From [Eubacterium] cellulosolvens LD2006 (GTDB taxonomy: Bacteria > Bacillota > Clostridia > Lachnospirales > Lachnospiraceae): 48,298 nt of DNA. Position 1 is the stretch's first letter, and each line of letters begins with the position of its first letter. The translations under genes and the position numbers were made by a program. Positions 25,661-34,173 of this stretch are shown here, one piece after another. Location of the stretch: positions 1 through 48,298 of the forward strand of contig NZ_JHXY01000024.1 of NCBI RefSeq assembly GCF_000621585.1. The letters are read 5' to 3'. A model generated the notes under the pieces. It was not told where the DNA came from. It searched no databases and worked only from the letters and a program-made list of their open reading frames with translations.

Positions 25661-25785
25661 AAAAAGAATGTCGCTCGCGACATTCTCGCGCCGAGCGCGG
25701 ATGCGAAGCATCTACTCATCGCGCGAGTGCGCATCCCGGCGGAGCGTTTTTTGTTATGGAAATTCCGAAGGAATTTCCATAACAA
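25661..25785 (+). repeat. Dispersed palindromic element, copy 3 (long form)
   Basis: This copy ends in a perfect 16-bp palindrome at 25751-25785, TTGTTATGGAAATTCC-GAA-GGAATTTCCATAACAA, preceded by GTGCGCATCCCGGCGGAGCG. Upstream it has extra hairpins, GAATGTCG-CTCG-CGACATTC (25666-25685) and a GCGCGGATGC-rich stretch ending CATCGCGCGA. The leading AAAAAAGAATGTCGC is shared with copy 7. It lies 3' of the minus-strand radical SAM gene. Confidence 0.8.
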
Positions 25786-25826
25786 AAGCCTTGCGGGATC
25801 ATTCGATGGAACTCTCCCGGAAGGCT
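25786..25826 (-). terminator. Terminator-like hairpin abutting repeat copy 3
   Basis: On the minus strand AGCCTTCCGGGA pairs with TCCCGCAAGGCT, and the following TTTTGTTA is both the U-tract and the first arm of the repeat palindrome. It lies 63 bases after the radical SAM stop codon. Confidence 0.6.
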
Positions 25827-25888
25827 CTGCACGTCTCTTCTATATGAACTTTTTTGATTGCGCACGGGCAATCGCCCGCTGCACTTCC

Positions 25889-27343
25889 TTACACATTCTC
25901 AAATACCGGCCGGTCTGTGTGAAGAACTTTCTCCGGCGTGTAATTCTCATATGTCGGCATTCTGTGGATCTGACTGTTCCAGATTCTCTCCGCAACCGGA
26001 GCCCATTCCTTCGCGTAATCGTCGCATTTCTCACAGAGTTCTTCCGCGGATTCCGGCGCCTCCTCATTCGTCTGATGCGCTCCGCTCTTCTCCACCATCT
26101 CGCGAAGCAGCTGCGGGTTCTCCAGCATCGGACACGGGCGGAGATGATTGCGGTTGAACGGCTGTCCCTCATGATAGGCCATGAACAGCGGACTCTGCAG
26201 CATCTCCAGAACGGAGTTCTCGTGAATGTTTGTATTCGAATAATGTATGAACACACACGGCTCCGCGTCACCGCTGGAATTGATGTGGAAGTAATTTCTT
26301 CCTCCCGCGATACAGCCGCCGACAAATTCACCGTCATTCTGGAAGTCCATCGGATAGAAGGAAATTCCGCTCTCAGCCGAACGCACGTAGCGGATTCTCT
26401 CGAGCATATACGCTCTCTGCTCCGGTGTCGGAAGCAGAGATGGCACGGCATTCCGGCCGGTCGGCATATAGTGGAAATAGAAACCGAACTTCGCGCCTTT
26501 TTCCTCCAACAGTCTGAAGAAATCGTCGCTGGTCACGGCCTCGATATTCGCGCTCGTGTAGCAGATGGATGTTCCGAAGAGAACGCCGTGTTTTTTCAGG
26601 ATATCCATGGCTTTCATAACCGCCGCATAGTGACCGTCTCCGCGGCGGGCGTCGTTGGTATCCGGCGTACCCTCAATCGAGAGGAAAAACGTCATATTTC
26701 CGAGACGGGCAACCTCCGCGGCGAGCGCATCGTCAATCAGCGTTGAGTTGGAGAACGCGGCAAAATAGCAGTCCCTGTGTTTCTCCATCAGTTTCAGAAT
26801 GTCTTTCTTTCTGACCATCGGCTCTCCGCCGGTCATCAGATACAGATACACGCCGAGTTCTTTTCCCTCTGTGACAATCTTGTCCATATCCTCGAACGAA
26901 AGGTTGTTCTTGTGTCCGTAGGTTCCGGACCAGCAACCCTCGCAGTGCATGTTGCACGCGGACGTCGGGTCAAAAAGAATCAGCCAGGGAATATTGCATT
27001 TATATTTCACGCGGTTTTCCCGGATCATTTTTGTTCCGCGAAGGAACGCCTCATATCCGAGATTCAGCAGTGTCATTTTCGCAAACCGAGGATCTGTCTC
27101 CTCGATGATTTCATCTATGAACTTAAACCAGCGATTCTCCGGATCTTCCGCAGCCTTGCGCACAGCCTCAACCTTATCCGGCGTAAAAGCTTTTCCGTAG
27201 AATTTCTGAGCCATACTCACAATTTTTAAATAGAACTGCCGCTTATCGGAACAGTTTTTTACATTTTTCAGCATACCGTCGACAAGAACCTCAACTGCTT
27301 TCCGCTCAGCGGCGTGCTTGACATACCCAAGTGTAGAAGCCAT
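25889..27343 (-). CDS. Radical SAM protein with SPASM-like C-terminus
   Basis: This 484-residue protein binds a [4Fe-4S] cluster through CNMHCEGC (CxxxCxxC) near residue 129 and uses S-adenosylmethionine to start radical chemistry. MTGGEPM is the GGE motif that binds the SAM amino group. The C-terminal third contains further Cys in GGCIAGGR, EPCVFIHYS, RPCPMLEN and ELCEKCDDY, which suggests auxiliary clusters of the SPASM/twitch type. An N-terminal helical domain of about 110 residues precedes the barrel. The substrate is unknown; no precursor peptide gene was found beside it. It is divergent from asnB. GGAGGGAG precedes the ATG. Confidence 0.85.
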   Translation of the reverse strand: MASTLGYVKHAAERKAVEVLVDGMLKNVKNCSDKRQFYLKIVSMAQKFYGKAFTPDKVEAVRKAAEDPENRWFKFIDEIIEETDPRFAKMTLLNLGYEAFLRGTKMIRENRVKYKCNIPWLILFDPTSACNMHCEGCWSGTYGHKNNLSFEDMDKIVTEGKELGVYLYLMTGGEPMVRKKDILKLMEKHRDCYFAAFSNSTLIDDALAAEVARLGNMTFFLSIEGTPDTNDARRGDGHYAAVMKAMDILKKHGVLFGTSICYTSANIEAVTSDDFFRLLEEKGAKFGFYFHYMPTGRNAVPSLLPTPEQRAYMLERIRYVRSAESGISFYPMDFQNDGEFVGGCIAGGRNYFHINSSGDAEPCVFIHYSNTNIHENSVLEMLQSPLFMAYHEGQPFNRNHLRPCPMLENPQLLREMVEKSGAHQTNEEAPESAEELCEKCDDYAKEWAPVAERIWNSQIHRMPTYENYTPEKVLHTDRPVFENV

Positions 27344-27372
27344 TACTCCCTCCTCATTTCCTATACCATGTG

Positions 27373-27401
27373 ATTATAGTCTTTTCTTCCGGCAACGTCC
27401 A
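27373..27401 (-). promoter_or_regulatory. Promoter of the radical SAM gene
   Basis: On the minus strand TGGACG (27396-27401) and TATAAT (27373-27378) are 17 bases apart, and the -10 box is perfect. Confidence 0.55.
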
Positions 27402-27550
27402 TAGTTCGGGCGCACAATTCGTCCAAAAAATACTATATTTTTTATAAATTTTCAGCTTTTAAATGTTCTTTTTTGTTTAATAATACCAATAGATTTATTT
27501 TTCCGTCTATTAATCACACGAGGTCGAACACTCTACTCATAATTACCACC

Positions 27551-27579
27551 TTGCGATGGTTTTTTCGCTGTCTTATAAT
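27551..27579 (+). promoter_or_regulatory. Promoter of asnB
   Basis: TTGCGA (27551-27556) and TATAAT (27574-27579) are 17 bases apart, giving a short leader before AAGGGGAT and the ATG at 27620. No T-box was recognised. Confidence 0.65.
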
Positions 27580-27619
27580 ATATTATCAATTTTAATTTAG
27601 ATAATAAGGGGATAAAGAT

Positions 27620-29536
27620 ATGTGCGGAATCTGTGGTTTTACCGGAACCGACTACGATCAGCATTCTGTTCTCACTTCGATGATGAACAGAATCATTCAC
27701 CGCGGACCTGACGGAAGCGGACAATACATCGACGATCACATTGCAATCGGCCATCGCCGTCTGTCGATCATCGATCTGACGGACGCCGGCATTCAGCCGA
27801 TGTACAACGAAGACCGCTCCATCGTGTGCACTTTTAACGGGGAGATCTACAACTACAAAGAGCTGAAAAAGGAACTTCTCGAAAAAGGACACGTCTTCTA
27901 CAGCAGCTCGGACACGGAGGTTCTGATCCACGGCTATGAAGAGTGGGGAGAGAGTATGCTTGACCGTCTGCGCGGCATGTTCACCTTCGTCCTCTGGAAC
28001 AAAAATACGAAGGAACTCTTTGCTGCCCGCGATATGTTCGGAATCAAGCCGTTCTATTACGCCCGGATCAACGGGAATCTGCTCTGGGGTTCGGAGATCA
28101 AGAGCCTTCTGGAATACCCGGGCTACCACAGAGAAGTTAATCTGGAAGCTCTGGAACAGTATCTCTCCTTTGAATACTCAGTTCTCCCGGAGACTTTTTT
28201 CAAAGGGATCTTCAAACTGATGCCCGGCCACTACATGAAGTGGAAGGACGGTCAGATGACCATCACCCGGTATTTCGATCCGATGCTGACGCCGTCCAAA
28301 GAGCCGGTGGATCACAGGAAACTCATCGAACAGATCGACGAGACCATGCAGGACTCCATCCGCTACCACATGGTCAGCGACGTGGAGGTCGCCTCCCTTC
28401 TGTCCAGCGGCGTCGACTCCAGCTACGTGGCCACACAGTTCCACGGCGCGAAGACCTATACCGTAGGTTTCGATTACGAGACTTACAATGAGATCCCCTA
28501 CGCGCAGGAGCTCTCTAAAACCCTCGGGATCGAGAACAAGAGCAAAGTCATCTCCACTGAGGAATACTGGGCAGAACTCCCGAGAATCCAGTACTATATG
28601 GACGAGCCGCTCGCCGACGCGTCAGCCTCTGCCCTCTACTTTGTAGACCGTGAGGCTGCAAAGGACGTCAAGGTTATTCTCTCCGGCGAGGGCTCCGATG
28701 AGCTCTTCGGCGGCTATGTCATCTACCACGAACCGATGTCTCTGGCCGGCTACCAGAAGCTCCCGAAGAAAGTCCGCAAGGCGATGGCTTCCCTTGTCAG
28801 CATCCTTCCGGGGCATCCGAAGGGCAAGGGCTTCCTTCTCCGCGGATCCCGCGACGTCCAGGAGCGCTTCATCGGAAACGCGAATGTCTACGACATGAAA
28901 CTCCGGAACAAGGTTCTGCGCTATCCGTCGGGCAATTCCGAGCCCTGGCGGCTGACAGCTCCGTTCTACAAGAAGGCAGAGGGCCTTTCCGACACCGAAA
29001 AAATGCAGTACATCGACCTCAACTTCTGGCTGGTCGGCGACATTCTGCTGAAGGCCGACAAGATGAGCATGGCGCATTCCATCGAGAGCCGCGTGCCGTT
29101 CCTGGATCGCAAGGTCTACGAACTTGCAAAAAATATCCCGCTCCACGAGAAGGTTACGGACACAAACACGAAGGTATGCTTCCGAAAGGCCGCTCACAAA
29201 TACCTGTCCGCCGCACAGGCCAAAAAGAAAAAACTCGGCTTCCCGGTTCCGATCCGCGTATGGCTGAGAACAGACAAATACTACAACATCGTGAAGAAGG
29301 AGTTCACCAGCGAGATCGCCGGGAAATTCTTCCACACCGGGGAACTTGTAAAAATCCTCGATAAGCACAAAGCAGGCAAAGAAGATTACGCCCGTCACAT
29401 CTGGGTGGTTTACATGTTCCTTCTCTGGTACAAACAGTACTTTACCGAGGACGGCTGCAGCGTGACGATCGAAGATGAGCTTCGCTTTGAGAAACTTCGA
29501 AAGAACAACCGAAACGCAACCATGAACAACGCTTAG
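27620..29536 (+). CDS. asnB: Asparagine synthetase, glutamine-hydrolysing
   Basis: AsnB makes asparagine from aspartate, ATP and glutamine. Cys2 of MCGICGF is the catalytic Cys of the N-terminal glutaminase, with RGPDGSGQY and CTFNGEIYN completing the glutamine pocket. The synthetase domain has the PP-loop in SSGVDSSYVA near residue 262 and GEGSDELFGGY. The 638-residue length fits the longer Firmicutes type. The stop codon is immediately followed by repeat copy 4, and the gene is convergent with the peroxidase gene. Confidence 0.96.
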   Translation: MCGICGFTGTDYDQHSVLTSMMNRIIHRGPDGSGQYIDDHIAIGHRRLSIIDLTDAGIQPMYNEDRSIVCTFNGEIYNYKELKKELLEKGHVFYSSSDTEVLIHGYEEWGESMLDRLRGMFTFVLWNKNTKELFAARDMFGIKPFYYARINGNLLWGSEIKSLLEYPGYHREVNLEALEQYLSFEYSVLPETFFKGIFKLMPGHYMKWKDGQMTITRYFDPMLTPSKEPVDHRKLIEQIDETMQDSIRYHMVSDVEVASLLSSGVDSSYVATQFHGAKTYTVGFDYETYNEIPYAQELSKTLGIENKSKVISTEEYWAELPRIQYYMDEPLADASASALYFVDREAAKDVKVILSGEGSDELFGGYVIYHEPMSLAGYQKLPKKVRKAMASLVSILPGHPKGKGFLLRGSRDVQERFIGNANVYDMKLRNKVLRYPSGNSEPWRLTAPFYKKAEGLSDTEKMQYIDLNFWLVGDILLKADKMSMAHSIESRVPFLDRKVYELAKNIPLHEKVTDTNTKVCFRKAAHKYLSAAQAKKKKLGFPVPIRVWLRTDKYYNIVKKEFTSEIAGKFFHTGELVKILDKHKAGKEDYARHIWVVYMFLLWYKQYFTEDGCSVTIEDELRFEKLRKNNRNATMNNA

Positions 29537-29606
29537 ATCTGCGTCCGCGTGCGCATCCCGCAGAGCGTTTTGTGAGATAGAACTTCCGCAGGAAGCTCTA
29601 TCTCAC
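29537..29606 (+). repeat. Dispersed palindromic element, copy 4
   Basis: ATCTGCG, then GTGCGCATCCCGCAGAGCG, leads into a palindrome at 29572-29606 with arms GTGAGATAGA and TCTATCTCAC. Its first base follows the asnB stop codon directly, and a terminator starts two bases after it. Confidence 0.8.
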
Positions 29607-29608
29607 AG

Positions 29609-29655
29609 AAAGACCGGAACATCAGCGCCCGAAGGACGCCGGTGTTCCGGTCTTT
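29609..29655. terminator. Bidirectional terminator between asnB and the peroxidase gene
   Basis: AAAGACCGGAACA and TGTTCCGGTCTTT form a perfect 13-bp stem with an inner GC-rich GGCG-containing loop. It serves the two convergent genes. Confidence 0.8.
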
Positions 29656-29679
29656 CTCATTTGTATTCTTCTATTCCTC

Positions 29680-30225
29680 TCAAATGAGATCGGCAATCAG
29701 ATGATCGATCTCATCCATCTTCTGTGTAGGCTCAAATCTGGCAACGACTTTTCCGCTCCGGTCTACGACGAATTTTGTGAAATTCCATTTGATGTCCGGC
29801 GTATGCTGATAGTTGCTGTCAATTTTCTTAAGCATCGCGTTCATCATGAGCGCCTTCGGTCCCTTTCCAAATCCCCTGAATCCCTGCTGACTCTTCAGAT
29901 ACTCATACAGCGGAAGCTGATTCTCGCCGTTGACGTCTGATTTCTTCATCTGGGGGAACTGTGTGTTGTACTTCAGTGTACAGAACTCATGGATCTCCTC
30001 GTCAGTTCCCGGCGTCTGCCCGGCAAACTGATTGCAGGGAACATCAATGATCTCAAGTCCCTTGTCATGGTATTTCTCATACATAGACTCCAGATCCTTG
30101 TACTGTGGTGTGAAACCGCAGCCGGTTGCCGTGTTGACAACGATGACAACCTTTCCCTCATACTGCTTCATGGATACTTCTTCACCATCCGGTGCGAGTA
30201 CTGAATAATCATAAAATTCCGCCAT
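29680..30225 (-). CDS. Glutathione-peroxidase-like thiol peroxidase
   Basis: Enzymes of this family reduce hydrogen peroxide and lipid peroxides; bacterial Cys forms usually draw electrons from thioredoxin rather than glutathione. The 181-residue protein has the peroxidatic Cys in NTATGCGFTPQY, the Gln in PCNQFAGQ and the Trp-Asn pair in IKWNFTKF. A second Cys in EFCTLKY is a candidate resolving residue. The start is the ATG ending at 30225, with AAGGAGG eight bases upstream; a longer frame upstream reads through repeat copy 5 and is not credible. The neighbouring gene upstream on the same strand is thioredoxin reductase, which fits a thioredoxin-fed route. Confidence 0.93.
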   Translation of the reverse strand: MAEFYDYSVLAPDGEEVSMKQYEGKVVIVVNTATGCGFTPQYKDLESMYEKYHDKGLEIIDVPCNQFAGQTPGTDEEIHEFCTLKYNTQFPQMKKSDVNGENQLPLYEYLKSQQGFRGFGKGPKALMMNAMLKKIDSNYQHTPDIKWNFTKFVVDRSGKVVARFEPTQKMDEIDHLIADLI

Positions 30226-30311
30226 GTTATGGACCTCCTTTTTAAACGCAGTCTCTACAATATTTATCGACCACACCCGCCGGTATATTTGAAACGTTTT
30301 TTCTTCGGTGT

Positions 30312-30407
30312 GGCAGAATCGCGTCAGCGATCCTTCTGATCTGCGGGCCCGGCATCCCGCGGAGCGTCGTGTGTCACAGAAACTCTGAGGGAATTTCCTG
30401 TAACACA
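30312..30407 (+). repeat. Dispersed palindromic element, copy 5
   Basis: GCAGAATCGCGTCAGCGATC forms the upstream module, related to copies 6 and 8, and ATCTGCGGGCCCGGCATCCC follows. The core CCCGCGGAGCG leads into a palindrome at 30370-30407 with arms GTGTCACAG and CTGTAACAC (one mismatch). A terminator starts four bases further. It lies 3' of the minus-strand trxB gene and just upstream of the peroxidase gene. Confidence 0.78.
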
Positions 30408-30411
30408 CAAA

Positions 30412-30462
30412 GACAGCTGAGTTTTCATCGTATATCTTCCCTCGATGTCCCTCTCAGCTGTC
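30412..30462 (-). terminator. Terminator of trxB
   Basis: GACAGCTGAG and CTCAGCTGTC form a perfect 10-bp stem with a long 31-base loop, followed on the minus strand by TTTGTG. It is about 30 bases beyond the trxB stop codon. Confidence 0.6.
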
Positions 30463-30494
30463 TCATTTCCCCGATAGATTTCTTCTGTATGCTT

Positions 30495-31433
30495 TTACCC
30501 GGCGTTCTCCTTGATGTAGGCGCAGGCTGCCAGCGCAGCGATTGCACCGTCCGCCGCCGCCGTCGTCAGCTGACGAACGGTCTTCGTCCTGCAGTCTCCG
30601 GCTGTAAAAATGCCGGGCGTTCTTGTCCTGCAGTCTTCCCCTGCCTCCACATAGCCGGCCGGTGCCAGATCGACCAGATTCTCAAAGGCACGGTTATCCG
30701 GCACCTGTCCGATCGCGACAAAGAGTCCGGATACTTCCAGTGTTCTCTTCTCACCGGTATTCTTGTCCGTAACCACGACAGCGGTCAGGTGTCCGTCTCC
30801 GACAAGTTCTGTCACAGTGCTGTTCAGGACAAACTCGACATTTTCTCTTTTCTTCAAGCGGAGAACATCCGCCTCGTCGGCTCTGAACTCATCTCTTCTG
30901 TGAATGACATAAACCTTCTCACAGAGATCCGCCAGATATTCCGCGTCCTCAATCGCTGTATTTCCGCCTCCGTTTACGGCCACTGTCTGTCCCTTGAAAA
31001 AGGAACCGTCACAGGTCGCACAGTAAGAGACGCCGTTTCCGGTCAGCTCCTCCTCTCTCTCGATTCCGAGGGGACGGTTTTTCGCACCGGTTGCGAGAAT
31101 CACCGCCTTGCAGTGGTACTCTCTTTTTTTCGTCTCAACGATCTTTTCACCGTTTTCTTCACGGATACCAAGTGCTCTTTCATAGCGGAATTTCGCACCG
31201 AGATCAACCGCCTGATTATACAGGCCTGTCGCAAAGTCAAATCCGGATACGTGCGCCAGTCCCGGATAATTCTCAATATCCGGCGTATTCACAATCTGTC
31301 CGCCATATGCCTTTGCCTCGAGAACAGTTGCGCTCATTCCCGCGCGAACCGCGTAGATTGCAGCAGTCAGTCCTGCTGTTCCGCCTCCGATCATGACGAT
31401 GTCCGTATCTACTCTCTTTTTTTCGTCTGCCAT
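30495..31433 (-). CDS. trxB: Thioredoxin reductase
   Basis: TrxB passes electrons from NADPH through FAD to thioredoxin. The 312-residue protein has the FAD motif VMIGGGTAGLTAA, the redox pair in YCATCDG, a second nucleotide-binding site around VNGGGNTAIEDA, and FTAGDCRTKTVRQLTTAAADG near the C-terminus, binding FAD. No thioredoxin gene is visible in the window. It shares orientation with the peroxidase gene downstream but is separated from it by a terminator and repeat copy 5. Confidence 0.95.
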   Translation of the reverse strand: MADEKKRVDTDIVMIGGGTAGLTAAIYAVRAGMSATVLEAKAYGGQIVNTPDIENYPGLAHVSGFDFATGLYNQAVDLGAKFRYERALGIREENGEKIVETKKREYHCKAVILATGAKNRPLGIEREEELTGNGVSYCATCDGSFFKGQTVAVNGGGNTAIEDAEYLADLCEKVYVIHRRDEFRADEADVLRLKKRENVEFVLNSTVTELVGDGHLTAVVVTDKNTGEKRTLEVSGLFVAIGQVPDNRAFENLVDLAPAGYVEAGEDCRTRTPGIFTAGDCRTKTVRQLTTAAADGAIAALAACAYIKENAG

Positions 31434-31492
31434 ATTCTTTTCTCCGTTTTATTTATAGGTAACCGAAATTAGATTGCGTAAAATTTAATTTG

Positions 31493-31521
31493 AATATAGC
31501 AGAGTTTTCCGCGTCTGTCAA
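31493..31521 (-). promoter_or_regulatory. Promoter of trxB
   Basis: On the minus strand TTGACA (31516-31521) and TATATT (31493-31498) are 17 bases apart. The start region lies about 60 bases before the ATG. Confidence 0.75.
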
Positions 31522-31529
31522 GAGCGTTT

Positions 31530-31550
31530 AACCCACTTTATCGATGGGTT
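31530..31550. terminator. Short hairpin at the end of the T7SS gene set
   Basis: AACCCA and TGGGTT form a 6-bp stem with a nine-base loop, just after the YukD-like stop codon. Its T-run is on the plus-strand side, so it is at best a weak terminator for the minus-strand operon. Confidence 0.35.
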
Positions 31551-31564
31551 TTTCGCGTATTTTC

Positions 31565-31819
31565 TCAGAACAGCCATAATTCATCGCCGTCGCGGATCCC
31601 GCTCTCCGACACCGGATCCGGATCCGCGAGAACTACTTCCAGCCTCCGGTCATAAAGCCGGAGCTCCTCCGTTTCTCCGCAGAAACGGATCTTTTTCCAC
31701 CGGCAGACTTCTTCTGTGATCTCCTGTTTCAATTGCGCCACCGAGAGTCTGTCCTCATTTTCGATTCGAAAATCAAAACATTCCCTGATATCGGGAATGT
31801 CCACAGATACCAGCATCAT
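31565..31819 (-). CDS. esaB: YukD/EsaB-like ubiquitin-fold protein of the T7SS
   Basis: At 84 residues this is the size of YukD/EsaB, small ubiquitin-like proteins encoded in Firmicutes T7SS loci. The pattern of alternating strands (MMLVSVDIPD, EELRLYDRRLEVVLAD) and a helix with LSVAQLKQEITEEV, ending in the loop GIRDGDELWLF, is typical of the fold; the final DGDxLWLF segment is a good family marker. There is no C-terminal Gly-Gly, so conjugation is not expected. It is the last gene of the locus, 27 bases after the large secreted protein. Confidence 0.75.
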   Translation of the reverse strand: MMLVSVDIPDIRECFDFRIENEDRLSVAQLKQEITEEVCRWKKIRFCGETEELRLYDRRLEVVLADPDPVSESGIRDGDELWLF

Positions 31820-31846
31820 TTTTCTTCCTCTTCCGTATTTCCGGAT

Positions 31847-34162
31847 TTACGCAGACAGCCATTTGTGCACAAGAGAGCGTATCCCGGAGGTCATTTTCCA
31901 CAATCCTCCGAGAAAGCCGCCGGTTCCTCCTTTCCTTCCCGCAGCCTCCTGTTCTCCGACAGAGATCTGACGCTGAAACGGATAGTCGGGGCAGAAGGTA
32001 TAGCTGCCGTCCGCCGCTTTTTCATCCGTGTCGATCCTGTTCCCCGCCAGATCCGTGGCCGTGATCCGGATGTGATGCTCGCCCTCCTTTAAGGTAAATT
32101 CCGTCTTGCAGGAATTCTTCCCGTCAATATTCTTCTCCTCGCGGACAAGCCGGTCATCCGCATATATTCTGATGTTTCGAAGTCCCACTGCGTCGGAGAC
32201 TTCCACATGAACCTTTCCGTCTTCTTTGATCTGCCGCTTTTCCAGGCCCTCCACAACATCGATCACCGGCGCGGTCCGATCCACACAAAAGCGGATGCGT
32301 CTTGCTCCCGGTCGAAGACTGTCCTGCTGATTTCCGGATCCGTCTCTGGAGGAAATGACCAGCTGATAGATCCCCTCTTTTCGGAAGTTTTTCCCCGAAA
32401 TCAGATAGTCGTATCTGTGCCATCCCCTGAGTCCTCTCGCGAAAAGCGCGCGCTGAACACCCATGTCTCTGACACAGAAACCATCCCCCTTCAGAGGTCT
32501 GCCGTCTCTCGTGATTTCCAGCCGGCAGGCATTCATAACAAGAGCACCCGGATTGTACTCGGATAACCGCAGGCTTTTTCCGATCTTTTTCACGACGGCT
32601 CCGTCCAGATGCTGCAATCGGTCGCCGAACTCGTAAACAGAACCGAATCTGTTCAGGGAAAACGATACTTTCTTCTCAGCTTCTTTTCCGTCCTCATCCC
32701 TGTACTTCACGGAAAGCGTGTAGGCTCCGTCGTTCTCACGGCTCCTCTGCGGATTCTCCAGAACTGTCTCGATCTTTCCGTTTTTTTCACTTCTCCTGAC
32801 AAAGCTGTCGGTCACATCCTCATTGGCTCCGCCGCTGCCGCTTCTGGTGAGCGTCACTGTACAGTCGCCCCCGTCCTCTCCCGCAAGCTCAAGAACCGAC
32901 CGGATTTTTCCTCTGTACACCCGGCCATTCACAATTCCCGGAATGACCGTACTCCTTGCACGGTTCTCCGCCGAGCTCTTGCCTCCTGCGGAAGAGACAA
33001 CTTCTGCTTTCACCATGTGATTACCGGAAGAAGACGCGTCTTTTCCCGGATTCGCGCGATGATCTGCGGAAAGCGGCCAGTCTTTCTCCTGCTTCACAGA
33101 CAGATCACCGGTAAAGGACGCAGCATTCTCCATATTTCCACCAGTCTCTCCTGCCGCGGAAAGATCTGGCTCTTCATCCGACACATACTCCCGGCGCTGT
33201 TCAAGATCCTTCGGATCCATTCCTCCGCACAGAGGATTGTCCGGATACTTGTCCGGAGTATCATTTCCTTCCCCTTTGCCGTTCTCCTCAACATCTTCCG
33301 CACGCACACTCTCCGCGGAAATGCCGGAGGTGTCCTCCTGTCCATCGGCTGAAAAACCGGCAGAAGGCACACCGGCAGAAGATGCTTCGGCAGGTACGTC
33401 CGGAATCGTGATCAGATAGGATTCCCCGTCCTCCGCCGTAAGATACCAGTACGGATTTTCCTCCATCTCCACTTCAATGGCCGACTGCCCCGGCTCTCTT
33501 TTTCTTCCTTCATCCCCTGCAGCGCCCGCATACCGGACATGCAGATAACCGACGGCAATTCTCTCCTGTTCTTCATCCGCAAGCTGCCCGTGCAGCTGCT
33601 CCCGGATCATTGCGGTGAGATCCGGATCTTTTTCACCGTATTTTTTCACTGGTTGCAGAGACAGGAAGAGCACCATCCGATCCGCAACCTCCGGTTCAGC
33701 GGTTTGCTCTGATAGCTCTTTCGGCTCAGCTCCTGCTCCTCCGTTCCCGCTCTCTTCTTCAACCAGCAGATCGGAAGCTTCCTCCGTTCCTTCATTCTCA
33801 TTTTTCTCTTCCCCGGCCCCCGCTTCGTTTCCTTCAATGTTCCGGGTTTCACTCTCCGAACCGGCCGCTTCTGTCCCTTTCAGACAATTCGTTGTTCCGG
33901 AAAGAGCGGCCGTCACGGATTCATCCCCGTTGTCCTCAGCTGTCCCGACCGCGGACTCTGCCGAGGAACTCTCCCCGTCAACCACTGCAAATCCATCCGG
34001 AACATCCGTTGCTTCTTCTGGATTATCACTCCTCTCCACAGAAGACTCCAGCTGCTCATCCGCGCCGGAAACCATTACCGCACAGGGCGCGCAGACCGCT
34101 CCTGCCGAAACCACAGAACAGGCGGTCATCACTGCCGCCGCTACCATTTTTCTCTTTTTCAC
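31847..34162 (-). CDS. Large acidic secreted protein of the T7SS locus (GTG start)
   Basis: I do not recognise a named family for this 771-residue protein. It starts at a GTG ending at 34162, with AAAGGAGG five bases upstream and 11 bases after the kinase stop codon. A signal peptide or membrane anchor follows at once (KKRKMVAAAVMTACSVVSAGAV). Residues about 40-400 are low-complexity, rich in Glu, Ser, Ala and Gly, and likely extended. Later parts look like Ig-type beta domains, for example VHVEVSDAVGLRNIRIYAD followed by GEHHIRITATDLAGN near 650-700. It ends in an amphipathic GGLWKMTSGIRSLVHKWLSA. It may be an extracellular scaffold standing in for EsaA, or a substrate; both are inferences from position. 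Confidence 0.72.
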   Translation of the reverse strand: MKKRKMVAAAVMTACSVVSAGAVCAPCAVMVSGADEQLESSVERSDNPEEATDVPDGFAVVDGESSSAESAVGTAEDNGDESVTAALSGTTNCLKGTEAAGSESETRNIEGNEAGAGEEKNENEGTEEASDLLVEEESGNGGAGAEPKELSEQTAEPEVADRMVLFLSLQPVKKYGEKDPDLTAMIREQLHGQLADEEQERIAVGYLHVRYAGAAGDEGRKREPGQSAIEVEMEENPYWYLTAEDGESYLITIPDVPAEASSAGVPSAGFSADGQEDTSGISAESVRAEDVEENGKGEGNDTPDKYPDNPLCGGMDPKDLEQRREYVSDEEPDLSAAGETGGNMENAASFTGDLSVKQEKDWPLSADHRANPGKDASSSGNHMVKAEVVSSAGGKSSAENRARSTVIPGIVNGRVYRGKIRSVLELAGEDGGDCTVTLTRSGSGGANEDVTDSFVRRSEKNGKIETVLENPQRSRENDGAYTLSVKYRDEDGKEAEKKVSFSLNRFGSVYEFGDRLQHLDGAVVKKIGKSLRLSEYNPGALVMNACRLEITRDGRPLKGDGFCVRDMGVQRALFARGLRGWHRYDYLISGKNFRKEGIYQLVISSRDGSGNQQDSLRPGARRIRFCVDRTAPVIDVVEGLEKRQIKEDGKVHVEVSDAVGLRNIRIYADDRLVREEKNIDGKNSCKTEFTLKEGEHHIRITATDLAGNRIDTDEKAADGSYTFCPDYPFQRQISVGEQEAAGRKGGTGGFLGGLWKMTSGIRSLVHKWLSA

Positions 34163-34173
34163 AGCTGCCTCCT

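Noticed and set aside
27533-28129. A 198-codon minus-strand frame over the asnB start
   Set aside because: It is a shadow of the asnB glutaminase domain and reads through the asnB promoter.
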